A stretch of 64,000 nucleotides of DNA from Erpobdella octoculata. Lineage: Eukaryota > Annelida > Clitellata > Hirudinida > Erpobdellidae. Below the pieces are notes generated by a model, which did not search any database, was not told the origin of the DNA, and saw only the letters and a program-made list of their open reading frames with translations. Every line of letters begins with the position of its first letter. Position 1 is the first letter of the stretch. A program made the translations under genes and the position numbers. This document shows, piece by piece, positions 46,816 to 60,604 of the stretch. Where the stretch lies: positions 37,080,770 to 37,144,769 of the forward strand of contig OZ022238.1 of assembly GCA_963978895.1 (NCBI GenBank), written 5' to 3'.

Positions 46816-46960
46816 GTTATATCATGTGATGATGATGACCTGCAATATTATGTGATGATGATGAATATACAGTGATGTCATGTGATGATAATGAATTGCA
46901 ATGATATCGTGTGGTGATGATGAATTGCCGTGATATCATGTGGTGATGACAAATTGGACA
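46816..46960. repeat. Minisatellite of about 32 bp
   Basis: Four to five copies of a unit containing TGATATCATGTGATGATGAT and GAATTGCA. Confidence 0.85.
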
Positions 46961-48109
46961 GAACTCAGAAAGCTCTCAATCTCAATTCTCAAAATCAAAC
47001 CGCGGAAGTTTTCACATTATTTTCATATGAGCTGGTGCAAATGTTATCCAATCATCCTTACTTAACAAGATTTATCTTTATAACATGCAATAAATATTAA
47101 AACTTCATAATTAATTAATGCATATATTAATCGGTTCCTCTAATTTTAAACTAATTTCAAATAATTAAATAATACCATACCACCCCAGTTGAGAGGAAAC
47201 TCCCAGGCTTCAAGGGGTTTCCAAATTATGGTACTTTAAATATTAATGAAAATTTATGATAATCATTGATATATTCTACTTTTATAGCCCCCACACTCCC
47301 AACCCGGCCATCCACCATTTTTAGATAAAAAGAGAAACTTTCTAAAAATAAAATACGACCCCCCCTCCCCTTAAACCCGGCCATTGACTATTTATAGAAA
47401 AAAATGCGGTACGAAAGCTAAGCAATAGTCATGTGACCTGTCAGTGAAGCCCCCCTGTAAAGTTTCTTTTTCGGTGAGAGGCACTCACACCTTAGCCCCG
47501 GTACTGCAGCGTGCTCCATCACCCCTTTTTGAAATTTTTCTTATAGTACACCGTGGATAATATATGTATGTGTTTATTTACATTTAATTTCTATTAAATG
47601 TTACAAAAAGCTTTTAATTAAGTAATTTTTTAATAAATTACTAAATGCCAATAAATTTTGATTTCAAAATGTTCTCCCCGTTTCTAAAAGACATATTTGC
47701 TATATTCGCTATATTCGCTAGATTCGCTACTAACCTTTTTCATAAAAATGTTTGATATGAAAGTTTCTGAAAGAAAAATATCTGATAATTTGATAACCAT
47801 CTTGTTTTTTTAATAAAATTTTCTTGAAAAATCTTTTTTTGAACGATAAAAGAATAACTTTTTCAATAATTTAACGTCAAAAGAATTCAATTTTAAAGTT
47901 GTGTTTTACTCGCAACAACTTATAAACTCAACTATAAAATATTTTCACACAGAAATCATTTGTTTCTCATTTCAAATTCTTTGGTTGTTGCGTCTTTTAA
48001 AATTATGAAAGCGTTGAGTGGGATTTTTATGGAAAGGCCACACATGTCGTTCCCCCAATTTAATGCATTGTCGATCAAATTGGATTGTTCCCATTTGTTA
48101 ACTCTTTTC
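46961..48109. other. Unassigned stretch
   Basis: 47170-47555 is patchily G/C-rich (ACCCGGCCAT, CACCTTAGCCCCGG) and looks like transposon end debris. No gene. Confidence 0.35.
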
Positions 48110-48430
48110 CTTCTTTATCCATCCAGCCATCCAGTCTACTTTCTATCCACAGTACATTCATCCATTACATTATTCAACATACTTTCCATCCACCCATATG
48201 TCCGTGCATTCATCCATTCAACTATCTTACTTACCTTTCCATCTACTCATATGTCCGTACACTCATCTACGTTCATCCATCCAACTATCCAACCTACTTT
48301 TTACCCCCCAACACGTCTCTACGCCCACCCATCTTTCCATCCACTTGACCACCTGTTTGTTTGTACATTCATTCCTCCATCCATCTTTCCAGCTTCTCCT
48401 ACGTCCATCGATTCATCCAACTTTCAACTG
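48110..48430. repeat. Degenerate (CATC)n-type tract
   Basis: Frequent CATCCATCCA and TCATCCATTC words over about 320 bp. Three overlapping + frames result from it. Confidence 0.75.
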
Positions 48431-48693
48431 CTTCGTTTTAATTGTCAATTAAAACATTTAATTAGAATCTGAGAAAGAATTTAAATTAGTAAAAACATTT
48501 TAGCGTGCCGTCGTCATTTGAATTTAAACTGAAGAAAAACTTCAAAAAGAAAGAAGTTGGTTTGAATAAAAAATAATCAAAGTAATGAATGGAGAGCTTA
48601 ATCCAATAAACAAAAAATAAAATTTGAGTTTCATGTGTTTTTTTAATTTTTAAGATGTTTTTAAAATTATTAATTATTTATAAATATATGAAT

Positions 48694-49760
<1,067 letters not shown>

Positions 49761-49994
49761 AAATATATTAATAAACAAATGACGGAGAGTTATGGATGTT
49801 TATTACATCTTTTGATGTGTATATTTTTCCTAGCAAATGAGATACTTTATTATAATTATTATTAGTATTTTTTGTGGCTCAAGCTATAATTTGTTTAAAA
49901 TAAACTTTTTTTAATAATTGATCCCATAAATAAATTATCATTTGATCTTTGGTAACTAAATGAAAAATGGTCGGTCATTATTTTAAAATCTAAA

Positions 49995-50760
49995 AATATA
50001 TATATTACTGTTTATCTGTTTGTTTTACTGCCTGTCTGTCTTCTATGCAAATTCAAACGGCTGGACCAATTTTAACGACATTTCTATGGAGGTAGGTAGA
50101 TTTCAAAGAGTGGAAGGTCATACGGTTTTTTTATTTTAATTTTTTTATATTTTTTATGACTGAAAAACGTTCCAGGCCAAAAGTGCCGATGTACAAATAT
50201 CAAAGGTTATTGCAAAATAAAATTAAAATTTAGTTTACGTAACAAAATTTAAAGGTTTAAAGCAGTTTTTAGCAAATCTATTTTTGGTTTTATGGGAAAA
50301 AAATTTAGGAGAAAGGAGAAAATAGAAAAACAGCGGGAGCTGAAAAGCAAGCAGGAGGTGGAACGGAAAAGCGAGCGGGATTGGGAAAGCGAGTATAAGC
50401 GAGTATAAGCGGGAAAACCAGCGAAACATGAGAGCAAACTGGATTGGGAAAGCCAGCAAGAACGGGAGAGCGAGCGGAACAGGAGAACGAGCGGGAACGC
50501 GATTGGTATCGGGAAAGCGAACAAGAACGAGAAAGCGACCGGGAACTGGAGAGCGAGCAAAAACGAGAGAGCAAGCGGAACGGTAGAGCGAGCGGGACGG
50601 GAAAGCAAACGGGAGATGGAGGGCAAGCGGGAAAAGAAACGGAAGAGGAAGCGGGAGAGCAAGAATAAGCAGGAGAAAGAAAGAGAGAGCGGGAAAGAAA
50701 GCAAGTAGGAAAGGAAACGGGAGCGAAAGGGAAAAACATTAAAAAAAACTTCTTAATTGC
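49995..50760 (+). repeat. Foldback-associated family, long member
   Basis: Starts with CTGTTTATCTGTTTG, then AAATTCAAACGGCTGGACCA and GGCCAAAAGTGC, as at 43861. A purine-rich array of about 400 bp (GCGAGCGGGA, GGGAAAGCGA words) ends GGAAACGGGAGCG and AAAAACATTAAAAAAAACTT. It stops just before the CCCGGCG terminus. Confidence 0.8.
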
Positions 50761-52734
50761 TTGCTTAAATGATTGTAAACCTTGAAAGTAAAAATTAACT
50801 AACTTTCCATTATCCAATTAAGCCGAAATTTGAAATATAGATTTATCCTCCTGACAATACATTCTATTAAAGTTTGAAAAATTTTGGAAAAAATTGTAAT
50901 TTAAAATAATAATTATCTAAGTTTTAAAACAAAAACAAATCAAATACAATTAAATAGATGTTTACATATATAAATGCTCCGAACTTAATGTCTGGGATCT
51001 TCCATTTTTTAGTCTTCCAACTAGAAGTCGCACGAGAATTCCACTTTGCGACCAAAAAAAATGCACTCAGAGACAATTTTTTGTATCATGGTTATCAGAT
51101 TCTTGACAAGCCAAATTGGAAAACGGAACATGTCCGTTCCAACTACAGCCAACCTGATTTTCAGTAAAAATTTCAAAGAGAAGTTGTTGAATGGCTTAAC
51201 CAAGCCACTCCATCATTCGATTAGAATGCAGATAAAAAGAAACGGTGCGTGTCCTGCATACAACCAAAACTGTGCACTATTTTTTGAAAAACTGCAAATC
51301 ACAACTTTTTTGATCCCAGCGCCTACCTTAATACCCCACGAGGACCAACCTTTACTAAGATGAGAACGTTAGTTATTTACTGTTACTGCTTCTTGTTTTT
51401 GAGTATTACAAAAAGCTTTGGCCATCCAGAGAAAAAGTCCGTGCACTGGCTTCCAGTTTGGAATACTTGATAAAAACCGGCTAAATCTTTGGCAACTTTC
51501 TCAAACAGAGTGCTTCTGCTGCACTGTTGCGGTCGGCACCTCACCTGGATCCGTTGCAAGATCTTCCACTTACACCACAAATGTCACACCATCGACAACT
51601 TTTGCAAAGTATAGTTAATAACGAGTCCTAAACAATCCCTGGCAGTTATCTATTTGTTTTTCTGCAACTCCAGAGCGCAATGTAAAAAATCTCTGGCTCC
51701 TGACTCTTAAAATGCAAAATATTAATGGGAAAAAGCCACTGGCATTATTAGGCGTTTCCAAAACCTTTTTCAAAAGCCTGCCAACAATCTTGAAAGAATT
51801 CTACGGAGTCCAGTACTGTACGGTTGCAGGACTCATTCTAGGAACGACTACAAAATGGTTCCGATCCCTGACTCCGTTCTATAACTGCTCTATTTGATAT
51901 ATGCCAGTGATAATCAGTTTTAAAGTTTGAAACATAGCAGGTAGACTACGGTTTCGTCGCAGCAAACCACAACGTTTTCTTCACCAGCAACTAGCAAAAC
52001 CGTTTCTATCGAAATTTGTAACATTATTTAAACGACACTCAAGTAAACCACTGCCAAAGAATATCTTGACCTGATCTGGTTTGTTTTCAATAATCCAACT
52101 AATTTTGTAGTGGTTGCAGTTTTTTTTCTATCTTTAGGTCTACCATATCCTCAAAAAATAATTGTTTGAATATCTGTTATTTTTATATTTTTTCATCAAT
52201 TTGTCAAAAAAATTTATCAGAGTTTCATAATGAATATCATCTTGTTCAAAACTATTGTTCTCCAATGCCATTCGGAGACGATCCCTGACGTTCTTGTTGC
52301 TCAGGTCTTGTTCTCTCAATTTTAGTTTTAATTTAGAAATGAACAGTTAGTCTGATGCTGTCTAAACTATTTTAAAATAATTTTCTTCTTACACCAAATG
52401 TTACGATATTGGATCGTAAAAAGGTTCCTAAAAAATTGTTTAACTAGGTTGGATAATAAACTTCTCAACGAGACGATTACAAGTTTAAATTACTGTAATT
52501 GAAACTTGTTTAATAATCAACTTATCAAATTGCTTGTTGACTGCTTGATTATTTTTAAAAGATTCCTCAAGTTTATGTATTAGCCATGAATGGCTCAATA
52601 TTTAATTTATACAATAAATATATGACAAGGAGTTTTAAATAACGACAAGGCCTTTATTTTATTTCTTTTATGTATCAGAACTAACAGTTAAAACCAATTT
52701 CAGTTTTGTATAATAATATATAAACTATCATGTA
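50761..52734. other. Unassigned, possibly transposon-derived
   Basis: Several 60-105 codon frames on both strands (50958-51897) overlap each other and match no family I know. More G/C than its surroundings, so it could be an old element. Confidence 0.35.
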
Positions 52735-52815
52735 TAAATGTTTTTTGGCTCGACCCGACCCGATCCGCACTGGGGTTCAAAATTCCGTACCCGACCCGAC
52801 CCGCTTCCTGAGCAT
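52735..52815. repeat. CCCGA-rich hAT-like terminus fragment
   Basis: CTCGACCCGACCCGATCCGC and TACCCGACCCGACCCGC. It resembles the subterminal repeats of hAT elements. No partner end. Confidence 0.5.
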
Positions 52816-53747
52816 TTGCAAAGCATTCCTAAGTTTGTGAAGTGCCAATCTTGCTACTGTTTGTAAAAAATATGACTTTTTTGTCATCTTATAACTTTTA
52901 TCGTTTTTACTGTTGTATTCAAATTTAGATTTTATTTTTTTTAATTCTTGTAAAAGTTAATTTAAAATTTAATTTTCGAAAAAAAAATATTAAAGCACCA
53001 GTCTTAGAAAGTTTAACGTTTTTCAACTTCAGTACACGCAAAACAAACAAATTAATTTTATTCTTTTTATTTCTATTAAATTTTTCTCAAGGAAAACTCA
53101 ATTAAAATGTTTCCTTTCAATTTTTCTTTAATAAATCTGATGACGTCAAAGAAAAGATTTAAAACAGAAAGATTCACATGGAGTTCATCACTTTATTCTC
53201 ACTTTCTTGCTCGGATTAACTTTTAAGAGTGACCACACTTGGACTGCGCGGTCATAAACATGATGCCAAATTCATGAGATAGCGTGCTAGCATTTAATAA
53301 TTAAATTCATTCAAAATTAAATTTATTGAAAATCGTATTTTGCTTTAATAATTCCATTATTCATTTAAAACCATCATTCAATTATTAAAGAAATTAAGTA
53401 TTGTAATTAAACTGCTCATAAATAATAATTCATGAATTTGATTGAAATAATTTGTTTGATTAATTGCACGTAATATTAATTAATTACTGAATAATTTTAA
53501 CATTTTATGTAAATTAATAATTTTATCGAAAATATTACAAAATAATTATTTATTTTTAAAAAGTTAATTTTGAATAATTATTGAATTGATTGGTTGAGAA
53601 AATATTCAATATAAAGTTCATATCGTGGATGACAAATAGGACAGAGAATTATTCTTCGCCATCTTTTATTTATAGCCTGTTGCCATGGAGATTGTGTTAA
53701 TTAAAGAGAAATAAGAGATGAATTGGATGTGAAAACTGTCGGGATCT
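52816..53747. other. AT-rich stretch, no gene seen
   Basis: TAATTAAT-type low complexity dominates 53290-53590. Confidence 0.4.
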
Positions 53748-54238
53748 TCCTTTCTCTCTTTTGATTTCTCTTTGTCTCTCTCTTTCTGCCTTTTCTGTTT
53801 CTGTCTGTCTGTCTCTCACTTTCTCTCTTTCTGTCTCTCTCTCTTATTTTTTTCTCAGGATATCTTTCCATATCGTTTTCTGTCTCTTTGTCTTTCTTCA
53901 TTTTCTCTTTCTTTCTTTCTTCACTTTCTCTATCTTTCTTTCTTTTTTCCTTTTCTCTCTCTTTTTCTTTTTCAATCACGATTTTTCTCTCTACTCTCCC
54001 TTCCCAACTCACTATCTCTCCATCATCCAGCCTGACCTTCGTTTTCCATTCTCTCTTTTTCTTTATATTTCCCATTCACTCCTCTCTTCACTCATTTCTA
54101 TTTAATCTCTTCTCAACATCTTCTCATTTTATTCCTCCCCTCCACTTTCCCCTCTTCTACCTCCCCCTCCCCCTTCTCTCCCTCCCCTCCTTCACCTTCC
54201 CTCTTCCACCCTCCTCCTTCTCCTTCCCTTTCTAATTC
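53748..54238. repeat. Polypyrimidine tract of about 490 bp
   Basis: Almost only C and T on the + strand (TCTCTTTCTGTCTCTC, CTCCCCCTCCCCCTTCTCTC). Frames on either strand are low-complexity and are not genes. Confidence 0.9.
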
Positions 54239-54639
54239 CTCACTTTCTTGACGTCACGGGGTTTTTTTGAATTTTCTCAGAGAAGAAGAACTTCAACACT
54301 TTTAGTCTAAAAGTTTTTTTTTAAAAGTATTTTTATGATGTATACCGGAAGAGGCTGTGCTGAATTAATTGAAACAATTCAAACAAATTCAGATGCGTAA
54401 AATATACAAACATTAAATAAATTACGTGTATGTCGAAGAAGTGAAACTTTTTTATTTTTTAAATTTATTATACTGAATGTAAAAATATTGAAAGATTATT
54501 ATTACTAATATGAATTTATTTGAAACATTAATGTATTTAAAATATGAATTTATTACAAATATAAATTTACTTAAAAATTTTTTTTTGAATAATTGAATGA
54601 TGAATATATATCCATGATGAATACATTAATTTAAAAATA
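54239..54639. other. AT-rich stretch
   Basis: Nothing recognised. Confidence 0.35.
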
Positions 54640-55155
54640 AATATGAACGTTGAATATATAATTGTTGAATACGTGAATGTTGAATATATAATTGTTGAAT
54701 ACGCGAATGTTGAATATATAAGTGTTGAATAGATGAATTTTGTATACATGAGTGTTAAATACGTGAATGTTGAATATATAAGTGTTATGAATGGTGAATA
54801 TTACTGAATATATATGCGTTGAATGCATGGATGTTATGTTGAATATAGAAGTGTTGGATACATGAATGTTGAATATATGAGTGTTGAATACACGAATGTT
54901 GAATATATAAGTGTTGAATACATGAATGTTGAATACGTGAATGCTGAATATATGAGTGTTGAATACACGAATGTTGAATATATAAGTGTTGAATACATGA
55001 ATGTTGAATACGTGAATGTTGAATATATGAGTGTTGAATGCGTGAATGACGAATATATGAGTGTTGAGTATGTGAATGTTGAATATATAAGTGTTGAATA
55101 CCTGAAAGTTGAATATATAAGTGTTGAATACATGAATGTTGAATATATGAGATGC
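54640..55155. repeat. 15-bp-based minisatellite (GTTGAATAyrTGAAT)
   Basis: About 33 units such as GTTGAATATATAAGT and GTTGAATACATGAAT arranged in higher-order groups. All open frames over it are repeat products. Confidence 0.93.
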
Positions 55156-55555
55156 GCAAACATAGAATCAACATAGAAACGACAAGCACGGTGGTCTAGA
55201 GACAATAATTTATGTTGTCCTCGCGTGGGGTCCTCAAAAGGCTGCCTTCTCGTTGTTGCTGTTTTTGTTGAAGTTCTACGGAGTATTTCTTGAACAACAT
55301 TGTTGATATTTTGCACCAGCGGAGGGATGGGTGGCTTGTTGAGTGGATGCTTCCTTGTGTGTCTCCTCCCCCCATACTTCTCCCCAACGTCCGGTGAGTA
55401 ATCTCATTCTCATTTCTTTGTTTAGACGAGTGAATTGTTTTTCTTTCATGTTTTGTAATTATAATGCGAGACATTAATTTTATTCCTCCGCCCTACTAGT
55501 CGCATAAACACGAATTTTTTATTCACACATTTATTTCAATGTAAAGTTTATGTTT
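55156..55555. other. Unassigned, possible minus-strand coding
   Basis: A minus-strand frame at about 55380-55160 reads PPIPPLVQNINNVVQEILRR and has ordinary composition, but no homology or splice pair can be argued. Confidence 0.25.
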
Positions 55556-55559
55556 TACT

Positions 55560-55975
55560 TCTGTGATTTTATTTGTTACTTATGGGATTTTATGTTTTAT
55601 TTATGTAATTGTATTGTTTACTTATTTTTTACTTATATGATTTTATTTGTTACTTATGTGATTTTATATTTTATTTATGTAATTGTATTGTTTACTTATT
55701 TGTTACTTATATGATTTTATTTGTTACTTATATGATTTTATTTGTTACTTATGGGATTTTATGTTTTATTTATGTAATTGTATTGTTTACTTATGTGTTA
55801 CTTATATGATTTTATTTGTTACTTATGGGATTTTATGTTTTATTTATGTAATTGTATTGTTTACTTATTTGTTACTTATATGATTTTATTTGTTACTTAT
55901 ATGATTTTATTTGTTACTTATGGGATTTTATGTGCTACATGTGTGATTTTATTTGTTTATTATGTGTTACTACGC
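55560..55975. repeat. 19-bp minisatellite with higher-order repeats
   Basis: Units of TTACTTATATGATTTTATTTG type alternate with TATGTAATTGTATTGTTTAC. A composite of these recurs about four times. Confidence 0.92.
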
Positions 55976-56035
55976 CACTTCAGTTGATCTTCTTCGAAGT
56001 GAACGTTTTGCTAATTTTATCACTTCGCAAGCGCT

Positions 56036-56325
56036 GTTGTTTGTTGTTTTTTTGTTGTTGTCTTGTTGTTGTTTTGTTGTTGTTTTGTTTTTGTTTTGTT
56101 TTGTTGTTGTTTTGTTGTTGTTTTGTTGTTGTTTTGTTGTTTTGTTGTTGTTTTGTTGAGGTTTTGTTGTTGTTTTGTTGTTGTTTTGTTATTGTTTTGG
56201 TGTTGTTTTTTGGTGTTTTGTTGGTGTTTTGTTGTTGTTTTGTTGTTGTTTTGTTGCTGTTTTGTTGTTGTTTTGTTGTTGTTTTGTTGTTGTATTGTTG
56301 TTGTTTTGTTGTTGTTTTGTGTGTG
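56036..56325. repeat. (TTGTTGTTTTG)n minisatellite
   Basis: About 25 copies of an 11-12 bp unit. Long frames (poly-V/L/F/C or poly-N/T/K/Q) are artefacts. Confidence 0.95.
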
Positions 56326-57829
56326 CGTGTTTTGTTTTCTATGAACGGATTTGTTGTTAATCGTCGTGCGTGTGTGAACTGTGGGCGATAATTTGTCAGA
56401 ATGAGCGATAATTGATCATTACCGTGTCCAACTCCGTTCATTAGATTTGACCGGATGGACACTTGATCATCAATCTTACTCTCTCATCATAAACTACGCG
56501 TAATAATAACTTTCAAATGGTTTTAATATCTCGTCTTCCATTATTATATTTCTTACTTCTCAAATGTTCCATTCTGCACACCAAATAAACGAATTTCGAA
56601 ATTTAGAGATGGGAGCCGGAAGTAGAAGTAGAAAACATAAAACAGTCCGACGGGGTCAAGTAATGCCTCAGATCCTTCCCATTTCTTTTGATCTACGTCG
56701 TCCTTCGACACTTCAGCGAGCCTGAACCCATCCAAGGAAAATGGAGTGTAGATTGCGATTCAATATTAAAACTTTCGTTTATGCTCTCTCATTAGGATCT
56801 CAGAAGATGGAGAAGAAAAAGAAAAGAAGAAATGGTGAATAAATAAAAGAAATATATGATCTATGACGTAGCACTTGTGTACAGACCACATTCTATGTAC
56901 AACATGACGGCTCTAATGAAGATCACAGTGGAATGTCAGACGGATCTTGTATTGGTAGGACTTTCGCTTTCGACATCACAGCAGGATTTATTTACACTTC
57001 CGGTATAATTATTAGCAAAAGAATTTACTAATGTTTTTAAATAAAAAATGTTTTAGAATAGAAAATGCTGAAGAAAAATCGGATGAAGATGAGCAGAGAA
57101 TTACCTTCGGATTCCCAGGATATGAAAATTGAAAAAAATGTAATTCCTCTCACTAGGCGGCCAATAAGAATATAGAAAATGTAATTCATCATTTTATATT
57201 ACGGCTTCTAAGTAGTGAATGTCTTCACGAAAATTTGAAAAACGTGAGTGGAACATGCCCTATGAAAAGGTGTGCAGGGAGATGCACAAACCAGGTCTCA
57301 GACTATAATTTGTTGTTGGAGGTCAGAAATTGAATTGTTTGCAGTTTTCTTTTCAGGTGAGTGTATGGAAGCGATCCAGATCCGGGATGTAAGTTTTCTG
57401 CGTGGTTTCGAGAAGAGGTGGACGACGATCAGTGATTTCGTGCGTCCAAGCAATATGAATATGAATAAACGCGTGGAAAGATTTGAAAGTAGAATTTTAT
57501 GTTCGTGGAAATACTGTTTGTAATGACTGGTTATTATTTGAATAACTCATGAATTCTGTCCACATGGGATGGAATAGAATGAAGATAAAATAGAATATAA
57601 TTGATAAAATAATATTAGACTAGAAATGATCGATGGGGCTGTCTCAGCAGTGTAATTATCTACATTAAGTTCTTTTAATTATTCGACGTAAAATCTGTAG
57701 TCAATTTGAAGAAATCTCTGCAAATATAAACCCATTACGCTGACTGAAATTTGAAGCTAATTAAAAACCTACCGAAGAAAGAATTTATAGGTTTTTGTTG
57801 TTGTATAAACAGCCTACAGGCAGTGTGGG
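56326..57829. other. Unassigned stretch
   Basis: An 83-codon + frame at 57272-57523 has ordinary composition but no family resemblance. No splice model can be supported. Confidence 0.3.
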
Positions 57830-57985
57830 CATGCAAGTGTGATAGAATATCGTTTTCGTGTTGGTACATGCATGTGTGATAGAATATCGTTTTCGTGTTG
57901 GTACATGCATGTGTGATAGAATATCGTTTTCTTGTTGGTACATGCATGTGTGATATAATATCGTTTTCGTTTAAGGTACATACAT
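57830..57985. repeat. 37-bp minisatellite, about 4 copies
   Basis: Unit TGTGATAGAATATCGTTTTC then GTGTTGGTACATGCATG. Confidence 0.93.
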
Positions 57986-58784
57986 GTTTAACATCGTATT
58001 ATGCTAAATTGTTGTGAGATAGCAAACCGGCCGCGTAAAAAAGTGTTGAAATAACATCGTTATGTAGAAGTGTGCCGTCTTGTATTGGACATTCACAAGT
58101 GTGTAATTATGTAATCGTCATGTACAAGTGTATGATTGTCATGCACAAAATGTGCCGTGTGACACGAAGAAAAGAAATTGTCTGGCAGAAAACAAGGCGT
58201 GACTTTTTGAGAGAGACATCAGACATCAGACTTCAGATGGCGCGACCTTGTCACGGGTGGAATGTTCACGTGGATGTTTTCCAAACATGAACATGTCTCG
58301 TGAGATTGCGATAAATAATATTAATATAACAAATGCAAATAGATGGTATTACATATATAAATATTATATTATTTTAAATAATTATTGATAATATTATAGA
58401 TATTGCTAGACTCACAAAGGAACTCATAAGAGAAACAAATATATTTCTAGAATTAATTTTTTGGTTATATGATCTACAGACTTCGCAAAAAAAAAGAATT
58501 TTAAAAATGTTTTTCTAAAAAATTGAAATTTGATAAAAATAAAAAAATCAAAGTAATAATTTGGTTTTCACATCTAATATAATAATTTAAAAAATTTGCT
58601 GAAGTTTTGCGACGCGAGGTTGAATGTCAATGTGTGAGAGTAAACTGAATATTTTTTATTAGAAATTGTTTCCCTGCTTGATTTGTTCGCCAAATTCCCA
58701 ATTTATGCGAGAAAGAGAAATATAATCAAAAAATGAAAGAGAAAGAAGGGCAGAAATTTGTGAAAGAATAAAGATTGTCAACAT
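57986..58784. other. Unassigned stretch
   Basis: No gene supported. Confidence 0.3.
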
Positions 58785-59045
58785 TGTGATGTGATGCGAA
58801 TATGTGTCATATGATGCGATGTTATGTGATGTGATGTGATGTAATGTCATATCGTGTGATCTCATGTCGTGCAATGTGATGTAATGTTGTGTGATATGAT
58901 TTTATGTCATCTGGTGTGATGCGATATCATGTCATGAATTGTGATGTGATGTGATATTGTGTGATGTGACGTGATTTTATGTCATCTGTGTCGTACAATG
59001 TGATGTGATGTTGTGTGATTGTAGGTGATGCGATGTCATGCTATG
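58785..59045. repeat. (TGATG)n-type degenerate array
   Basis: GATGTGATGTGATGTAATGT words with many variants over 260 bp. Confidence 0.88.
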
Positions 59046-60241
59046 TTAGGTTTTTGAATTTTTTGTTGAAATGGATGGAAGAAAGAAACATTATTAATTT
59101 TTTAAATTTGCAAAAAAAACTTGTTAGTTCCACGTGGAACAGAAATAATAAGAAATGAATAAAAATAGAGTTCACAACCCTCATTTTCAATGGACAAATG
59201 TTTAAGAAGCGGTAATAAAAATGCGTATACACTTTGTTTGATTGTTTTCATTCGTATCTATAACGATACTATTTTTTTATGAGTTTATTCAATTTTAATG
59301 TTTTTTTTATTAAAACGAACCTTAAAATCTTCAAATAATTGTTTTTGTATTTTTTTTAAAGAAAAGTAAAATTCCTTGTAATTGGAACAAAATTATTCAA
59401 CATTCTTCGAAACTTCTTGTCGAAAGCTTGTCTTGGGTTTATTTTTTGAGTTAAATTATTTTTTTTGTATAATTAAAATCCACCAATTAAAATAATTTAT
59501 CGAAAAAAAGTTAATTTTTAAAATTCGTCCATGTACAAAGAGACGGGCTCTTAAAAAACTAAAAATTACCAATTAAATTGAAGAAAAAAAAAGTTTTGTT
59601 TATGCAAACAACAACTTGTATAAGTAGGGAGTTTTTTATTATTTTTTATGGGAATAAAAAAGCACATCCCTGTTGATTCTGCGGTGCATCACTGTGGAGG
59701 GCCGCCATTATAATGCGAGATGGATAACTCGCTCGCTCCTGACGCGTGTCTGTTCCAATTTGCAGCTAAGATATTTAGAGCACAACTTTGTCGGTGTTTA
59801 CATGAGGACGAAAAAATAAAATAAAAGATAGATGTCTGCATTGTGATAAATCAGCTTTATAAGGATTCCACAATGTTTTCTCAACTGAAAGTTCTTGAAA
59901 AAACGAAGAGAAAAAAGAATAAACATGGTGGGAGAAAAAGAAGAATAAATATGGTGGGAGAGAAAATTGGCGAAGAGAAATAAGTTGAGATTTGCTTGGT
60001 GGGAGAGCACGTGGGTTTTGTTTACTTTTTATGGTCGCCGTTGTTCCAAAAAGTTTTTTTTTAAATAAAGAAATCACAAAACCTGCTCAAGACGTCTTCT
60101 CGAATCAACATTTTCATTTGTCAAAATGTTTTGTCTGCGAATCCTGTTGCCTTTATTTGCACAAGGATAAAGAATTAAAAAAAATTATATTTCAACATTT
60201 AATTTTAAATAATTCTACTTTGATGTAATTTTATTTCTCAG
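59046..60241. other. AT-rich stretch upstream of lectin exon
   Basis: No gene recognised. The last 20 bp form a good acceptor tract. Confidence 0.35.
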
Positions 60242-60604
60242 CAACGTCGGCACGGAAGGAAATAAAAACAAAAGATGAGTCATCCCTGGCTCCTCCCATT
60301 GAAGATCTCCTACTCCCCCCTCAACTCGATGTTTGCGACGCAGAAGCTTTCGAAGCTGAGTGTCCTGAGCACCATGTCATTTTTGTCAAATCAGCTCTTT
60401 ATGGTCGCATGGAGCTAGGCAGGTGCGTGGAGCATGCTTTTGGGTATGTTGGGTGCTTCAGGGACGTTCTGGTGCTGGCAGACAGAAGGTGTTCTGGCAG
60501 GATCACCTGCACCATTCACGTGCCGAATGCCGAATTTGAAAGTACCAGACCATGTCTTCGAGAGCTCAAATCTTTTTTGAGAATCTCATACGACTGCGTG
60601 CGAG
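60242..60604 (+). CDS. SUEL/galactose-binding lectin domain exon
   Basis: The acceptor TTTTATTTCTCAG and donor GTTTGT bound a 363-bp exon, phase 1 on both sides, as expected of a domain-sized exon. It encodes a linker (SSLAPPIEDLLLPPQLDVCD) and then a full SUEL-type domain: CPEHHVIFVKSALYGRMELG, GYVGCFRDVLVLADRRCSGR, ITCTIHVPNAEFESTRPC, LKSFLRISYDC. The Y-G-R motif, the G-C-x-x-D-V-L and R-R-C-S-G-R blocks and the cysteines fit the family. These domains bind galactose or rhamnose and occur in EVA-1, latrophilins and secreted lectins. Which parent protein this is cannot be told; neighbouring exons were not found. Confidence 0.88.

Noticed and set aside
52735..52815. Telomeric-type repeat (CCCGA)n
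   Set aside because: Only a few short words, more like hAT subterminal repeats than a telomere array.
55852..56462. 179-codon V/L/F/C-rich frame and 160-codon N/T/K/Q-rich frame
   Set aside because: Products of the TTGTTGTTTTG minisatellite; hydrophobic look is accidental.
57272..57523. 83-codon frame (GECMEAIQIRDVSFLRGFEK)
   Set aside because: Tempting as an exon because an acceptor-like TTTTCAG lies near 57355, but there is no recognisable family or linked exon.
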